Shown: one piece after another, positions 24,560 to 33,360 of the stretch
Layout of the letters: the number at the start of each line of letters is the position of its first letter
How positions within the stretch are numbered: position 1 is the first letter of the stretch
Source: Bacteroidales bacterium
Lineage (GTDB): Bacteria; Bacteroidota; Bacteroidia; Bacteroidales; Muribaculaceae
DNA length: 64,000 bases
Direction: 5' to 3'
Assembly: GCA_014800845.1 (NCBI GenBank)
Contig: JAAVFJ010000005.1
Coordinates: 1 to 64,000 of the forward strand
Program-made: the position numbers and the translations under genes
The notes under the pieces: generated by a model
Told to the model about the DNA's origin: nothing
The model's input: only the letters and a program-made list of their open reading frames with translations
Database searches by the model: none

Positions 24560-25840
24560 ATGGAACAACCCTTAGCTATAATAATTACCGTACTGGCCAT
24601 CCTGCTCTCAGGCTTCTTTTCAGGCACTGAGATAGCCTTTGTGCAGTCCAGCAAAGTGCGCATTGGCATCGACGAGCGGCAAGGTGGCATCATCAGCCGC
24701 ATCATCGGCGGATTCACCCGCCATCAGGACATGTTCATTTCCACAATTCTGGTGGGTAACAACATCGTGCTCGTAATCTACGGTATAGCAATCTCCATAA
24801 TCATAAATCCCTGGCTGGAGGCTCACTTTCAGAACGAGGCGCTGGTGCTGATATGCAACACGCTGATTTCCACCACAATCATACTCATTGCCGGGGAATT
24901 CCTTCCGAAGACACTCTTCCGCATAAACCCCAACACGATGCTGAAGGTCTTTGCCATCCCCACTTACATCATCTACTTACTGCTATATCCCGTAAGCCTC
25001 TTTGCCTCCGGGCTTTCCAAGTTGCTGATGAAGGTGTTCGGCATCAAGGAGGAGAAGACTGACGAGACCCGCCTGACCATTGACCAGATTGACCACTTCG
25101 TGCAGCAGGCCATAGATGAGAAGAAGGAGGGGGAAGATGTGGAGAATGAGGTTAAGATTTTCCGCAACGCGCTCGATTTCAAGGACACCCATATACATGA
25201 CTGCATGATTCCCCGCAACGAGATTGTGGCGGTGAACATCGACACCACCTCGCGCAGCGAACTGACAAATCTGTTCATCACCACCGGCCTGTCAAAGATT
25301 GTGGTCTACCGCGACGACATTGACGAGGTCTTAGGTTATATCCATGTCAGTGAGCTCTTTAACGCCGACGCCGACTGGAAGAATTGCCTCAAGCCGGTGA
25401 TTTTCACCCCCGAGACCATGCTCGCCAACAAGATGATGCATCGCCTCATGGCCGAGAAGAAATCTATGGCTATTGTGGTCGATGAATTTGGTGGCACCGC
25501 CGGCCTCGTCACCCTCGAGGATCTCGTGGAGGAAATCTTCGGCGAGATTGAAGATGAGCATGACCGCTCCCGCAAGGTGGCCCGCATGACTGCTCCCGGC
25601 TGCTACGAGCTCTCCGGACGCGCCGAGATTCAGGCTGTGAACGAGGAGTTTAACCTTGACATTAAGGAGAGTGAGGACTATCACACCATAGCCGGCTTCA
25701 TCCTCCACAACCTTGAGGCGCTCCCCAAGCAGGGTGACAGCTTCAACATCGGCCGCTTTAAGTTTGACATACTCCGCATGACGGCCACCAAGATAGAGCT
25801 CGTCAGCATGGAGCTCCTCAACCAGGAGGAAGAGGACTGA
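24560..25840 (+). CDS. CNNM/DUF21 and CBS-domain membrane protein (HlyC/CorC, GldE-like)
   Basis: 426 residues. DUF21 membrane domain (about 1-190): LSGFFSGTEIAFVQSSKVR, VGNNIVLVIYGIA, AGEFLPKTLF. A CBS pair follows (about 205-330: MIPRNEIVAVNIDTT, GYIHVSELF, MAIVVDEFGGTAGLVTLEDLVEEIFGEIEDEHD). A CorC/HlyC transporter-associated domain ends the protein (about 345-420: YELSGRAEIQAVNEEFNLDI). The family is linked to magnesium or cobalt transport, and in gliding Bacteroidota a relative is named GldE. It closes the coaX-lptC operon; the reaction here is not proven. Confidence 0.88.
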   Translation: MEQPLAIIITVLAILLSGFFSGTEIAFVQSSKVRIGIDERQGGIISRIIGGFTRHQDMFISTILVGNNIVLVIYGIAISIIINPWLEAHFQNEALVLICNTLISTTIILIAGEFLPKTLFRINPNTMLKVFAIPTYIIYLLLYPVSLFASGLSKLLMKVFGIKEEKTDETRLTIDQIDHFVQQAIDEKKEGEDVENEVKIFRNALDFKDTHIHDCMIPRNEIVAVNIDTTSRSELTNLFITTGLSKIVVYRDDIDEVLGYIHVSELFNADADWKNCLKPVIFTPETMLANKMMHRLMAEKKSMAIVVDEFGGTAGLVTLEDLVEEIFGEIEDEHDRSRKVARMTAPGCYELSGRAEIQAVNEEFNLDIKESEDYHTIAGFILHNLEALPKQGDSFNIGRFKFDILRMTATKIELVSMELLNQEEED

Positions 25841-25890
25841 GGCGCGCAGTCTATTACAATCACATAACTTTTATTGCGCGGGGCTTTCTC

Positions 25891-27441
25891 CTACTCCTGC
25901 AGCGTCATCTGCGCCGGGTCACCTTGGCGTGTGTCGGGCTCAAGATAGTACAGCTCGGTGCCGTCTGATGCCTTGAAGGGATTGACTATCAGCGGAATCA
26001 ATCGACTCTTGCCGCCTTTGTCCCTAAACTTTCTGAACACCAGCTGACTGCGCATCGGCGCCAGCTCAGCGTCGCGGCTCACTATGGCGCCGCGGTAGCT
26101 AATCGTCTGCTTGCCGGCGGAGAAATTCCGCATGTCGAAATCGCGAAGCGACGTCGGCACGAGCGACAGCGGCTTGCCGTCAACGCGGTAGAACTCCACC
26201 ATATAATTAGAGTTGCAACGGTCCTCCGGCAGCATGGCAAAAATGCCACATTTATGCAGCGAAATCCAGGGACCGGAGCCCCAGCCGCCGCAGTCATAGT
26301 ACACCACCCCGTCGGCTGAATCCATATACTTCATACTCACCTCCTTATACTCCCTGTCCTCACGCGCCTGCACAGGGATTGTCACAGCATAGTGCACCAC
26401 AAGAAACGCGCTAACAGCCACACAGCTCCACACTCTGAGCTTTGCGTTTACGCGGCCAATCAGAGGCACACAGAGCATCGCAGCCACCGGGAGAGCTATC
26501 ACATCGACATACCAGAACATCCTGACGGCATAAATCGACATGAAGAAGATAGCGAGTATATCCCCGAGAACCACACAGACCATGGCACCGGCAGCTAAAC
26601 TCAGCCTGTCAAGCCTACGCCGCAAAGGGGTGAGTAGCAGCAGGGGCACGAGCCACGTCAGCCCCAAACCAATCGCGGCCCCGCGAAGCATCAGCGGCAG
26701 GGGTGTCCTGTAAATCTCGCCACCCACGCGCACCCAGAAGCCCGGCGCCACGAGCACTATCACCACCCCGGCAAAGGTGCCCGCAAGAATGGCAACAGTC
26801 GACCCTTTCAGCCTCCGGCGCATCAGCAGCGCAAACAGCAGCATACCCGGCAAAAAGGCCACAGAATAAGCCTCATGCCACCAGGCAGCTATCAGGCTCA
26901 GCAGGAAGAGCCCCACCCACAGCAACGTCCCCTGACGCTCCGGAGGGCGCACAAACAGCCACATCACAATGACAGCGAGCGCCGAGCCCCAGAGATAATT
27001 GAGGGCTATGTTGGTGATAAAGATGCCGCAGAACCAGGGCAGCAGGCAGTTGAGTGCAGCCACGAGCATAATCGTGCGGAGCGGATGGCGCCTGACGGAG
27101 CCGAAAGCCAGCCGGCTTCCGAAGTAGAAGAGGCTCAGGCAGGAGAGCCCCGAGACCGCTCCTATCAGCCACTTAGGCATCCATGTTATCACCCAGAGTA
27201 TCAGCTTGTCGCCCAGGCGCCCGTTGACAGTGGCATAGTGCATCTTAAAGAAATACTTGCCTATGGGCCACGTGATGCCCGACTCGTCGGCAATCATGGC
27301 AAACTTCCCATAGCGCCCGTAATAAAGGTCGTCGCGCTGCCAGGGAGTGAGATACTGCAACCATCCGCACGCAAAAGCGCACAGCAGAATCAGCAGAATG
27401 GCTGACAAATAAAATGCCCTGTTTCTATTGGTATCACTCAT
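25891..27441 (-). CDS. Polytopic membrane protein, DUF6056-like (copy 1)
   Basis: 516 residues from ATG 27441 (an upstream TTG at 27459 is less likely). About ten hydrophobic segments occupy the first 360 residues, followed by a soluble C-terminal portion. Near the N-terminus are LTPWQRDDLYYG and NGRLGDKLILW; an acidic pair in the first extracytoplasmic loop and an N-G-R motif suggest a GT-C-like membrane glycosyltransferase fold, but the catalytic role is inference. I associate it with DUF6056 from memory. The upstream neighbour (27472-29133) is a close paralogue and a more distant one lies at 38337-39629, suggesting a family for surface glycan assembly. Confidence 0.6.
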   Translation of the reverse strand: MSDTNRNRAFYLSAILLILLCAFACGWLQYLTPWQRDDLYYGRYGKFAMIADESGITWPIGKYFFKMHYATVNGRLGDKLILWVITWMPKWLIGAVSGLSCLSLFYFGSRLAFGSVRRHPLRTIMLVAALNCLLPWFCGIFITNIALNYLWGSALAVIVMWLFVRPPERQGTLLWVGLFLLSLIAAWWHEAYSVAFLPGMLLFALLMRRRLKGSTVAILAGTFAGVVIVLVAPGFWVRVGGEIYRTPLPLMLRGAAIGLGLTWLVPLLLLTPLRRRLDRLSLAAGAMVCVVLGDILAIFFMSIYAVRMFWYVDVIALPVAAMLCVPLIGRVNAKLRVWSCVAVSAFLVVHYAVTIPVQAREDREYKEVSMKYMDSADGVVYYDCGGWGSGPWISLHKCGIFAMLPEDRCNSNYMVEFYRVDGKPLSLVPTSLRDFDMRNFSAGKQTISYRGAIVSRDAELAPMRSQLVFRKFRDKGGKSRLIPLIVNPFKASDGTELYYLEPDTRQGDPAQMTLQE

Positions 27442-27471
27442 AGACTTTTCATTACACAACTACTTGAGGGC

Positions 27472-29133
27472 CTACAGCTTAACGTCTTTCAGGTTCTTGT
27501 CGTCGGCTATACGCGAATCTATCTCAAGATAATAGAGCCGGGTGCCGTCGGCTGCTCTGAACGGATTAATTATTGTGCGGCAAGCCCCTGCCTTTCCATC
27601 CTCATAAATATAGACAGGGCAGATACATTGTGAGCGGGACCGCTCCAACGTGGTGTCGTTGCTCACAGCGTAGCCGTTGATTATTGCTGCCGATTTGTCG
27701 CGGGGCCACAGGCTCATATCCACGTTCCTCAACGCCTCCGGCACTATTGACAGAATTGTCCAGTCATTCCGATAAAACAGTTGAAGCAACTGATAATCAA
27801 GCCTGTATTCCGGTAGGAAAGCATATATCTGAGCTTTGCGCAGGTTCAGCCATGAGCCGTAGCCACGCCCGGCATAATCATAATAGACGGTGCCATCAGC
27901 CGAAGCCTCGAAGCGCTTAAGTATCTCGGAATATTGGCGGGAAATAAGAATCTGTCGGCTGCACGCTGAAAACAGATGCAGAATAACAAATCCCGCAAAT
28001 GCCAACCCTGAAACCCGGCGCAGCCACCGGGCTGTTTTTGACAACAAATCCCCATACAGCATGGCCACGGCCACGAGCGCCACAAAATCGGCGTACCAGA
28101 ATGTGCGCAATGTGTAATAGCTGCAGAAGAATATGCTCACCGCGGCAGCCAAGCTCACGCTTGCCATGAGGAGAAACCTGAGCTCCAAGTCCTTTTCCGC
28201 TGCGCGCCACCCCCTGAAGCAGAGCAGGGGGAGCGCTGTAAACACAAGGAACCCTAAGTTGATGCCCCCCACCATGCCGCGCAACACTGCAAACGTCTGC
28301 TGCGCAATGGGCACTCCCGAGGCAAACACCTCTTTGCGAATCCAGAAGCCGGGGGCCGTAAGTGTAAATATCAACCCTGCGAGTACCCCCGCAAATATGA
28401 CATATCGGACTACGCGCCGGCCGCTCCTGTCGAGAATCAGGAAGAGCAGCATCCCCGCACAGACGGGCACACCGGAGGCCTCATGCCATCCGCTTGCCAG
28501 AAAACTAAGCAGAAACAGAGCTATACCGCCCCACACATTCAGCTTGCGCGGACGCAAGAAAAGCCAGAGCGCCACGGCCAGCAGCCCGGTGCCCCACAAA
28601 TAATTCAGCACCATATTCGCCATAAGCATCCCCACAAACCAGGGGAGACAGCACACCAGCAATCCGGTCAGCACACAGGCGCGAAGCGGATGCTTACGTA
28701 TCGAACCGAAAGCGGCGAGGCTCCCGAAGCAGAACATGCTCATGCAGGATAATCCCGACAAGAGAGCAATCAGCCATTTAGACAAATCGGTAAGCACCCA
28801 CACTATCAGCTTGTCGCCTATGCGCCCATTGACCTTTTTATAGTGCATCACTACAAAATCCCAACCATCGCGCCAGCCTATGCCACTGCCGTTACCCTCA
28901 AGCGCATCCTTGAAAGCGAAGCCATACCCCAGGTCATCACCCTGCCAGGGGGTGAGATACTGCATGTAGCCGAGAATAATCGAGCATAGGGCCATAAAGA
29001 TTACGGCAGCTATGCTCTTGCCACTAAAACATGTTTTCAGGTATGTCATAGCAGTCAATGTCCTGACAAAGAGGGTCGTCAAAAGAGATGGCCGGCGAAA
29101 GCGCAGGAAGATGACCTCGGCATTAAGTTGCAT
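27472..29133 (-). CDS. Polytopic membrane protein, DUF6056-like (copy 2)
   Basis: 553 residues from ATG 29133; an alternative ATG at 29049 would begin nearer the first membrane span. It shares with copy 1 the opening LTPWQGDDLGYG, the NGRIGDKLIVW motif, WLIALLSGLSCMSMFCFGS, and a C-terminal region with GTVYYDYAGRGYGSWLNLRK. The C-terminal parts also share a terminal INPFRAADGTRLYYLE segment with copy 1. The 30-base gap to copy 1 and the same strand imply one transcript. Function unknown; envelope glycan role inferred from fold and neighbourhood. Confidence 0.6.
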   Translation of the reverse strand: MQLNAEVIFLRFRRPSLLTTLFVRTLTAMTYLKTCFSGKSIAAVIFMALCSIILGYMQYLTPWQGDDLGYGFAFKDALEGNGSGIGWRDGWDFVVMHYKKVNGRIGDKLIVWVLTDLSKWLIALLSGLSCMSMFCFGSLAAFGSIRKHPLRACVLTGLLVCCLPWFVGMLMANMVLNYLWGTGLLAVALWLFLRPRKLNVWGGIALFLLSFLASGWHEASGVPVCAGMLLFLILDRSGRRVVRYVIFAGVLAGLIFTLTAPGFWIRKEVFASGVPIAQQTFAVLRGMVGGINLGFLVFTALPLLCFRGWRAAEKDLELRFLLMASVSLAAAVSIFFCSYYTLRTFWYADFVALVAVAMLYGDLLSKTARWLRRVSGLAFAGFVILHLFSACSRQILISRQYSEILKRFEASADGTVYYDYAGRGYGSWLNLRKAQIYAFLPEYRLDYQLLQLFYRNDWTILSIVPEALRNVDMSLWPRDKSAAIINGYAVSNDTTLERSRSQCICPVYIYEDGKAGACRTIINPFRAADGTRLYYLEIDSRIADDKNLKDVKL

Positions 29134-29232
29134 GTAATCAACAGGTTATATTTCCTCTCATGCCAAAGGACATCCCCCATCAGAGCTCCTGCGGTCCGCA
29201 TTTGACACACATTCCCTGTCGGGAAGTGTCGG

Positions 29233-31281
29233 TTATTTTTTTGCAGATTTGCGGTTTACGGGTGCGGGCTTGAGCTTGCGGAGCACCTGCGCCGTGCGTG
29301 CGGGCAGATACATCTTCAGCCAACCTTTGCCCGAAGGCTTATAGAGCGGGTCGGGGGTGGTGAAGTGGTGCACAGTGTCATCAATGTTGCCGAAGCCGCC
29401 GAAGCTCTTGGCGTCGGAATCCAGCAGCACCTCATACTCACCCTCGGGGGCGAGGAAGCCGTAGTCGGTAAACGACTTGTTGGGCGAGAAGTTGAAGACG
29501 AACACCAGGTCGCCACGCATGAACGCCAGCACCTGGTCGTCATCCTTCTCCCAGAGCTTCTCCACGGGCTTGGCCTGGAAGTCATAGCACTTGCTCACGG
29601 CCTCAATCATAGCGTTGTCAAAGCGGTTGAGATACTTATACTTCAGGTCCTCGCGGTCCACCAGGCTCCACTGTCTGCGGGCATACTTGTAGCCCCAGCC
29701 GTTCCCCTCGCGCGGGAAATCGATCCACTCGGGGTGTCCCCACTCATTGCCCATGAAGTTGAGGTAGCCGCCATTGATGGTAGCCAGCGTCACGAGGCGT
29801 ATCATCTTGTGCAGGGCCATGCCGCGCTCCACAGTGAAGTTAGTGTCATCCACCATCATGTGCCAATACATCTCCTTGTCAATCAGGCGGAAGATGATGG
29901 TCTTGTCCCCCACGAGCGCCTGGTCGTGGCTCTCGCAATAGGAGATGGTCTTCTCATCGGCGCGGCGGTTGGTGAGCTCCCAGAAGATGGAGGTGGGGTG
30001 CCACTCCTCATCCTTCTTCTCCTTAATCATCTTAATCCAATAGTCGGGCACACCCATGGCCATTCGGTAGTCGAAGCCTATGCCCCCATCTTCAAACTTC
30101 ACAGCCAGACCGGGCATGCCGCTCATCTCCTCGGCTATGGTGATAGCGCGGGGATTCACGTCATGAATCAGCAGGTTGGCCAGAGTGAGATAGGTTATGG
30201 CGTTGGTGTCCTGGCCTCCGTCGTAATAGTCGGCATATCCGCCGAATGCCTTGCCGAGGCCGTGGTCGAAATAGAGCATGGAGGTCACGCCGTCGAATCG
30301 GAAACCGTCGAACTTAAACTCCTCGAGCCAGTATTTGCAGTTGGAGAGCAGGAAGTGAATCACGGAGTTCTTGCCGTAGTCAAAGCAGAGGCTGTCCCAG
30401 GCAGGATGCTCGCCGCGCTCACCGGGATAGAAATAGAGGTCTCGGTTGCCATCCAGACGCGCCAGGCCCTCATTCTCATTCTTCACCGCGTGAGAGTGGA
30501 CTATGTCCATAATCACGGCAATGCCCATAGCGTGGGCATCATCAATCAGCGCCTTCAGCTCATCGGGGGTGCCGAAGCGCGACGAGGCGGCGAAGAAGGA
30601 GCTCACATGATAGCCAAACGAGCCGTAGTAGGGGTGCTCCTGAATAGCCATGATCTGTATGGCATTGTAGCCATCCTTGGCTATGCGGGGCAGGATAAGA
30701 CGGCGGAACTCATCGTAGGTGCCCACGCCCTCGGTCTCCTGCGCCATGCCTATGTGGCACTCATAGATGAGCAGCGGCTTCACATCGGGCTTGAAGTTCT
30801 TAATCTTAAACTTATAAGTCTCCTCAGGGGCATACACCTGAGCGGAAAAGAGATTGGTCTGCGTGTCCTGCACCACGCGGTGCGCGTAGGCGGGGATACG
30901 CTCACCCTCGCCACCGGGCCAGCGCACAAGCATCTTGAAGAGGTCACCATTCTTCAGCGTCTTGGCGGGGAGCTTGAGCTCCCAGGTGCCTCCGCCTATG
31001 TTCTTGAGGGCAAACTTGCTTGATGGGGTCCAGTCGTTGAAGTCGCCAATCAGGAAAATCTCCGTAGCGTTGGGGGCATACTCGCGGAAAACCCAGCTGC
31101 CGCGCGCGCCACGATGCAGACCGAAATATTTATAAGCGTTGGCAAAGTCAGAGAGAGAACCACCGGTAGCCTCAGTCAGCTCATGAAGTTTGCGCAGAGC
31201 ATCCTCATGGCGCCCCTCAATAGCGGGAGCGAAGGGTTCCAACCAGGGGTCAGAACGCAGTATAGCGAGTTTCTTTTCCAT
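29233..31281 (-). CDS. glgB: 1,4-alpha-glucan branching enzyme
   Basis: 682 residues of the eukaryote-like (GH13_8-type) branching enzyme class, which forms alpha-1,6 branches in glycogen by cutting and re-joining alpha-1,4 chains. CBM48 domain at about 55-145 (FREYAPNATEIFLIGDFNDW). GH13 barrel with nucleophile Asp330 in DGFRFDGVTSMLYFDHG, acid/base Glu384 in TIAEEMSGMPG and the transition-state Asp in CESHDQALVGDK. A C-terminal all-beta domain and a Lys-rich tail follow. The 5' leader holds a short palindrome insertion (31326-31359). A periplasmic GH13 enzyme is encoded at 43880-45280. No other glycogen gene is adjacent. Confidence 0.95.
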   Translation of the reverse strand: MEKKLAILRSDPWLEPFAPAIEGRHEDALRKLHELTEATGGSLSDFANAYKYFGLHRGARGSWVFREYAPNATEIFLIGDFNDWTPSSKFALKNIGGGTWELKLPAKTLKNGDLFKMLVRWPGGEGERIPAYAHRVVQDTQTNLFSAQVYAPEETYKFKIKNFKPDVKPLLIYECHIGMAQETEGVGTYDEFRRLILPRIAKDGYNAIQIMAIQEHPYYGSFGYHVSSFFAASSRFGTPDELKALIDDAHAMGIAVIMDIVHSHAVKNENEGLARLDGNRDLYFYPGERGEHPAWDSLCFDYGKNSVIHFLLSNCKYWLEEFKFDGFRFDGVTSMLYFDHGLGKAFGGYADYYDGGQDTNAITYLTLANLLIHDVNPRAITIAEEMSGMPGLAVKFEDGGIGFDYRMAMGVPDYWIKMIKEKKDEEWHPTSIFWELTNRRADEKTISYCESHDQALVGDKTIIFRLIDKEMYWHMMVDDTNFTVERGMALHKMIRLVTLATINGGYLNFMGNEWGHPEWIDFPREGNGWGYKYARRQWSLVDREDLKYKYLNRFDNAMIEAVSKCYDFQAKPVEKLWEKDDDQVLAFMRGDLVFVFNFSPNKSFTDYGFLAPEGEYEVLLDSDAKSFGGFGNIDDTVHHFTTPDPLYKPSGKGWLKMYLPARTAQVLRKLKPAPVNRKSAKK

Positions 31282-31286
31282 ATATA

Positions 31287-31408
31287 TGCAAGATTGTTAC
31301 GGTCGTGATTATTTGCGTGTTCTTAGAAAGTGATTGAATTTAAACCAAACACTCTTTTAATTTAGCCGTAAAGTTAGTGAAACTTTCCCACAACCACAAA
31401 AATATCAA
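31287..31408 (-). promoter_or_regulatory. glgB leader and promoter segment with palindrome insertion
   Basis: Upstream of glgB the segment matches 36078-36163 over about 87 positions (around 80 percent by eye), except for 34 extra bases at 31326-31359 that are absent from the other copy. The minus strand carries TAACTTTA (31368-31375), one base off the -7 consensus, so the inserted palindrome would lie in the transcribed leader of glgB. Confidence 0.55.
31326..31359. repeat. Short palindromic element E (insertion)
   Basis: A 34-bp segment containing GTGATTGAATTTAAACC and AAACACTCTT, resembling fused ends of element C. It is bounded by TTA on both sides, which may be a 3-bp target duplication. 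The paralogous sequence at 36078-36163 lacks it and has a single TTA, so it represents an unoccupied site. Confidence 0.65.
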
Positions 31409-31509
31409 CCGCAAAACCCATGCAATCACATTAAAAAGCTCTGAGAGCGCATACTATTACCATTGGCGGCAGCCCCCGGCTTATATGATTTCATTGCATG
31501 ATTACAAAA

Positions 31510-31564
31510 ACACAACACTAAAACTCAGGCGGACTACCTTCGTTTTAGTGCTATGTAATTGTGT
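31510..31564. repeat. Bipartite inverted repeat in gene-free DNA
   Basis: CACTAAAAC (31516-31524) and GTTTTAGTG (31542-31550) pair perfectly, and the outer ACACAA (31510-31515) and TTGTGT (31559-31564) extend the symmetry after an 8-base interruption. It lies in the 357-bp gap between glgB and the Cthe_2159-type gene, which otherwise holds only the glgB leader and the terminator at its left end. Confidence 0.5.
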
Positions 31565-31623
31565 AATTAATGTTATGCTACCGCAACGAGCGTAAGCCAC
31601 GCTGCATAGTCATGACTATTTCT

Positions 31624-31640
31624 AAAACCGGGGGCCGGTT
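31624..31640 (-). terminator. Terminator of the VTC-DUF4956 operon
   Basis: On the minus strand AACCGG, CCC and CCGGTT form a compact hairpin followed by TTAG. The stem begins within the TAA stop codon of the last gene (31639-31641), so coding and termination signals overlap. Confidence 0.5.
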
Positions 31641-33357
31641 ATTCGGCAAATTTTGCTGCGGTTGCGCGGATGGAAGTAGAAATCACTGAATTTATGTCGA
31701 GCGATTCGGAAGCTACCAGTACGGTGGCACCTACATAGCTTCGAGGAGCCATAAACGAAATGACTGCATTGCCGGCAGCATTGATTAAATCGAAAAAGTT
31801 TCCTTTAGATATTGTGATATCCTCATACACACCGCACAGATTGCTTGATGCGGGGCGTGATTTAATCTTTCCGCCCAAGGCAAATATGTCACCCCCGGTT
31901 ATCCTGAAAGAGTCAGATAAATTACAACTGATTCCGCTTGACTTTGCACCGGCCGATGCAGTGATTTTTCCGGCTGATATTGCTACCTGCTCTTTACCTC
32001 GGATGCCGTCGCCATCTATGGAATAGGCAGAGAGAGAGCCACCTGACATTGTGAAAGTTACAGCATTGATAGCATCATCGTATGAATAAGCCTCAATCTC
32101 GCCCGACACGATTGTCACATCGCCATCGCAGGCTATGCCCTTGGCACCATCGCTGCTGCCGGTTGCCTTAACTATAATATTGCCACCATTCAGAACTATG
32201 CTCTCTTCAGCGGTCATTCCTTTGGGGGAGGATGAGTAGACACCACTCACAAACTTTTCACCGGAGGTGGAGATACCAATAACGCCGCCGGTGACAGTAA
32301 TTTCTGAGGCATTAATGCCTTTGCCACCCAGGCCCGTGCTTCGTAAAGCAAGGTTGCCACCGTTAATCTCTACGAATGAGTCTGACTTCAGGCATGCCGA
32401 CGATGAGGTGTCGTTTTCAAAATCATCAACAAAAGCATCGCCTGTAGTATTCAGAACCAATGCACCTGCGTCAATGACTATACTGAGGTCAGATTTAACG
32501 GCTTTACCGGCACTCGATGTAGCAAGGCAGTAGAGATATCCACCCTTCATCAGCAGGCCACTTGCTTCGGAGGCAGAGCCCTTGATCTGCACACAGTTGT
32601 TTTTGGCCTCGGTCACCGCTATGGTCGTGCCGGGACGTATCACCATAGAATCATCTGTTGCAATGCCATGACGATATTTTCCTTTCACTTCAAGTGTGCC
32701 CGCTCCGCTGAAAATAATGTTGCCTTCAGCAAATAAACAGCCCTTTCGATCCTCAGTCGAAGAATCAGCGTCCGGGCGATAATAACTGTCGTCGGCGTAT
32801 TCGGCAGCATCGACAAGCTTGTTGACAGAGCCGTCAGCAAGGTTCACAAACACTCGCTTCTTACACTGGGAGTTAATAGCGGGACCCTTCTTGGAGACAA
32901 TGGACACGCCGTTGAGATCCAATTTAAATTTTGAAGCTCCGTAAATCTTCAAACCGCCATTGGTAGTAGAGCCGCTAAGTCTGATGTTTACACCCGAAAT
33001 ACCATTAGTCTGAAAATCTACAGTCACATATCCGCCATCGGTATATGTAAGGATACGCGAGTTGGAAGAGCTGACCGTGGCGCCGTCGTCAGAAAAGACA
33101 ATATCTACCGTCTGGCGGAAAGTGTTGGCTTCATGATATATGTCAGCATCGTTTCCCGGTATGTCCATTGATTTGTCTTGCGCAGTTTCGCCACCCCAAT
33201 ACACTACGGACTGTGAGAAGGAAGGGGGTGTACCATCGTTGGAAGCCTCGGCACCGGAAGTGGAATTGCCCGGATTTGGCTCATCATTACATGAGGGCAC
33301 GAGCAGGCCCAAAAGCATGATGAAGATGTAGGGATATATCCTTTTATTATGTTTCAT
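31639..33357 (-). CDS. Cthe_2159-type carbohydrate-binding beta-helix lipoprotein
   Basis: 572 residues with a lipoprotein signal (MKHNKRIYPYIFIMLLGLL, lipobox LVPSC). The body is a chain of short strands with repeats such as FKLDLNGVSIVSKKGPAIN, GTLEVKGKYRHGIATDDSMVI, VKSDLSIVIDAGALVLNTTGD, GGKGINASEITVTGGVIGI and DGAKGIACDGDVTIVSGEI. These match the Cthe_2159 family (PF14262-like), a right-handed beta-helix related to polysaccharide lyases and reported to bind acidic polysaccharide. It is the last gene of the operon with a VTC polymerase, DUF4956 and DUF2490 proteins, 3 bases from its neighbour. Codon use is more AT-rich than the flanking housekeeping genes. Confidence 0.8.
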   Translation of the reverse strand: MKHNKRIYPYIFIMLLGLLVPSCNDEPNPGNSTSGAEASNDGTPPSFSQSVVYWGGETAQDKSMDIPGNDADIYHEANTFRQTVDIVFSDDGATVSSSNSRILTYTDGGYVTVDFQTNGISGVNIRLSGSTTNGGLKIYGASKFKLDLNGVSIVSKKGPAINSQCKKRVFVNLADGSVNKLVDAAEYADDSYYRPDADSSTEDRKGCLFAEGNIIFSGAGTLEVKGKYRHGIATDDSMVIRPGTTIAVTEAKNNCVQIKGSASEASGLLMKGGYLYCLATSSAGKAVKSDLSIVIDAGALVLNTTGDAFVDDFENDTSSSACLKSDSFVEINGGNLALRSTGLGGKGINASEITVTGGVIGISTSGEKFVSGVYSSSPKGMTAEESIVLNGGNIIVKATGSSDGAKGIACDGDVTIVSGEIEAYSYDDAINAVTFTMSGGSLSAYSIDGDGIRGKEQVAISAGKITASAGAKSSGISCNLSDSFRITGGDIFALGGKIKSRPASSNLCGVYEDITISKGNFFDLINAAGNAVISFMAPRSYVGATVLVASESLDINSVISTSIRATAAKFAE

Positions 33358-33360
33358 GTT

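Noticed and set aside
27441..27459. Upstream TTG start for the first polytopic membrane protein
   Set aside because: ATG at 27441 lies six codons later and fits better before the first membrane span; the TTG has no supporting context.
29365..31023. A 552-codon open frame on the plus strand opposite glgB
   Set aside because: It lies wholly antisense to a gene with intact catalytic motifs, is composed of low-complexity His/Val/Glu-rich text typical of a GC-rich antisense frame, and shows no family motif or promoter.
31510..31564. Integron attC site
   Set aside because: The GTTRRRY and RYYYAAC core sites are not present and no integrase gene is in the window.
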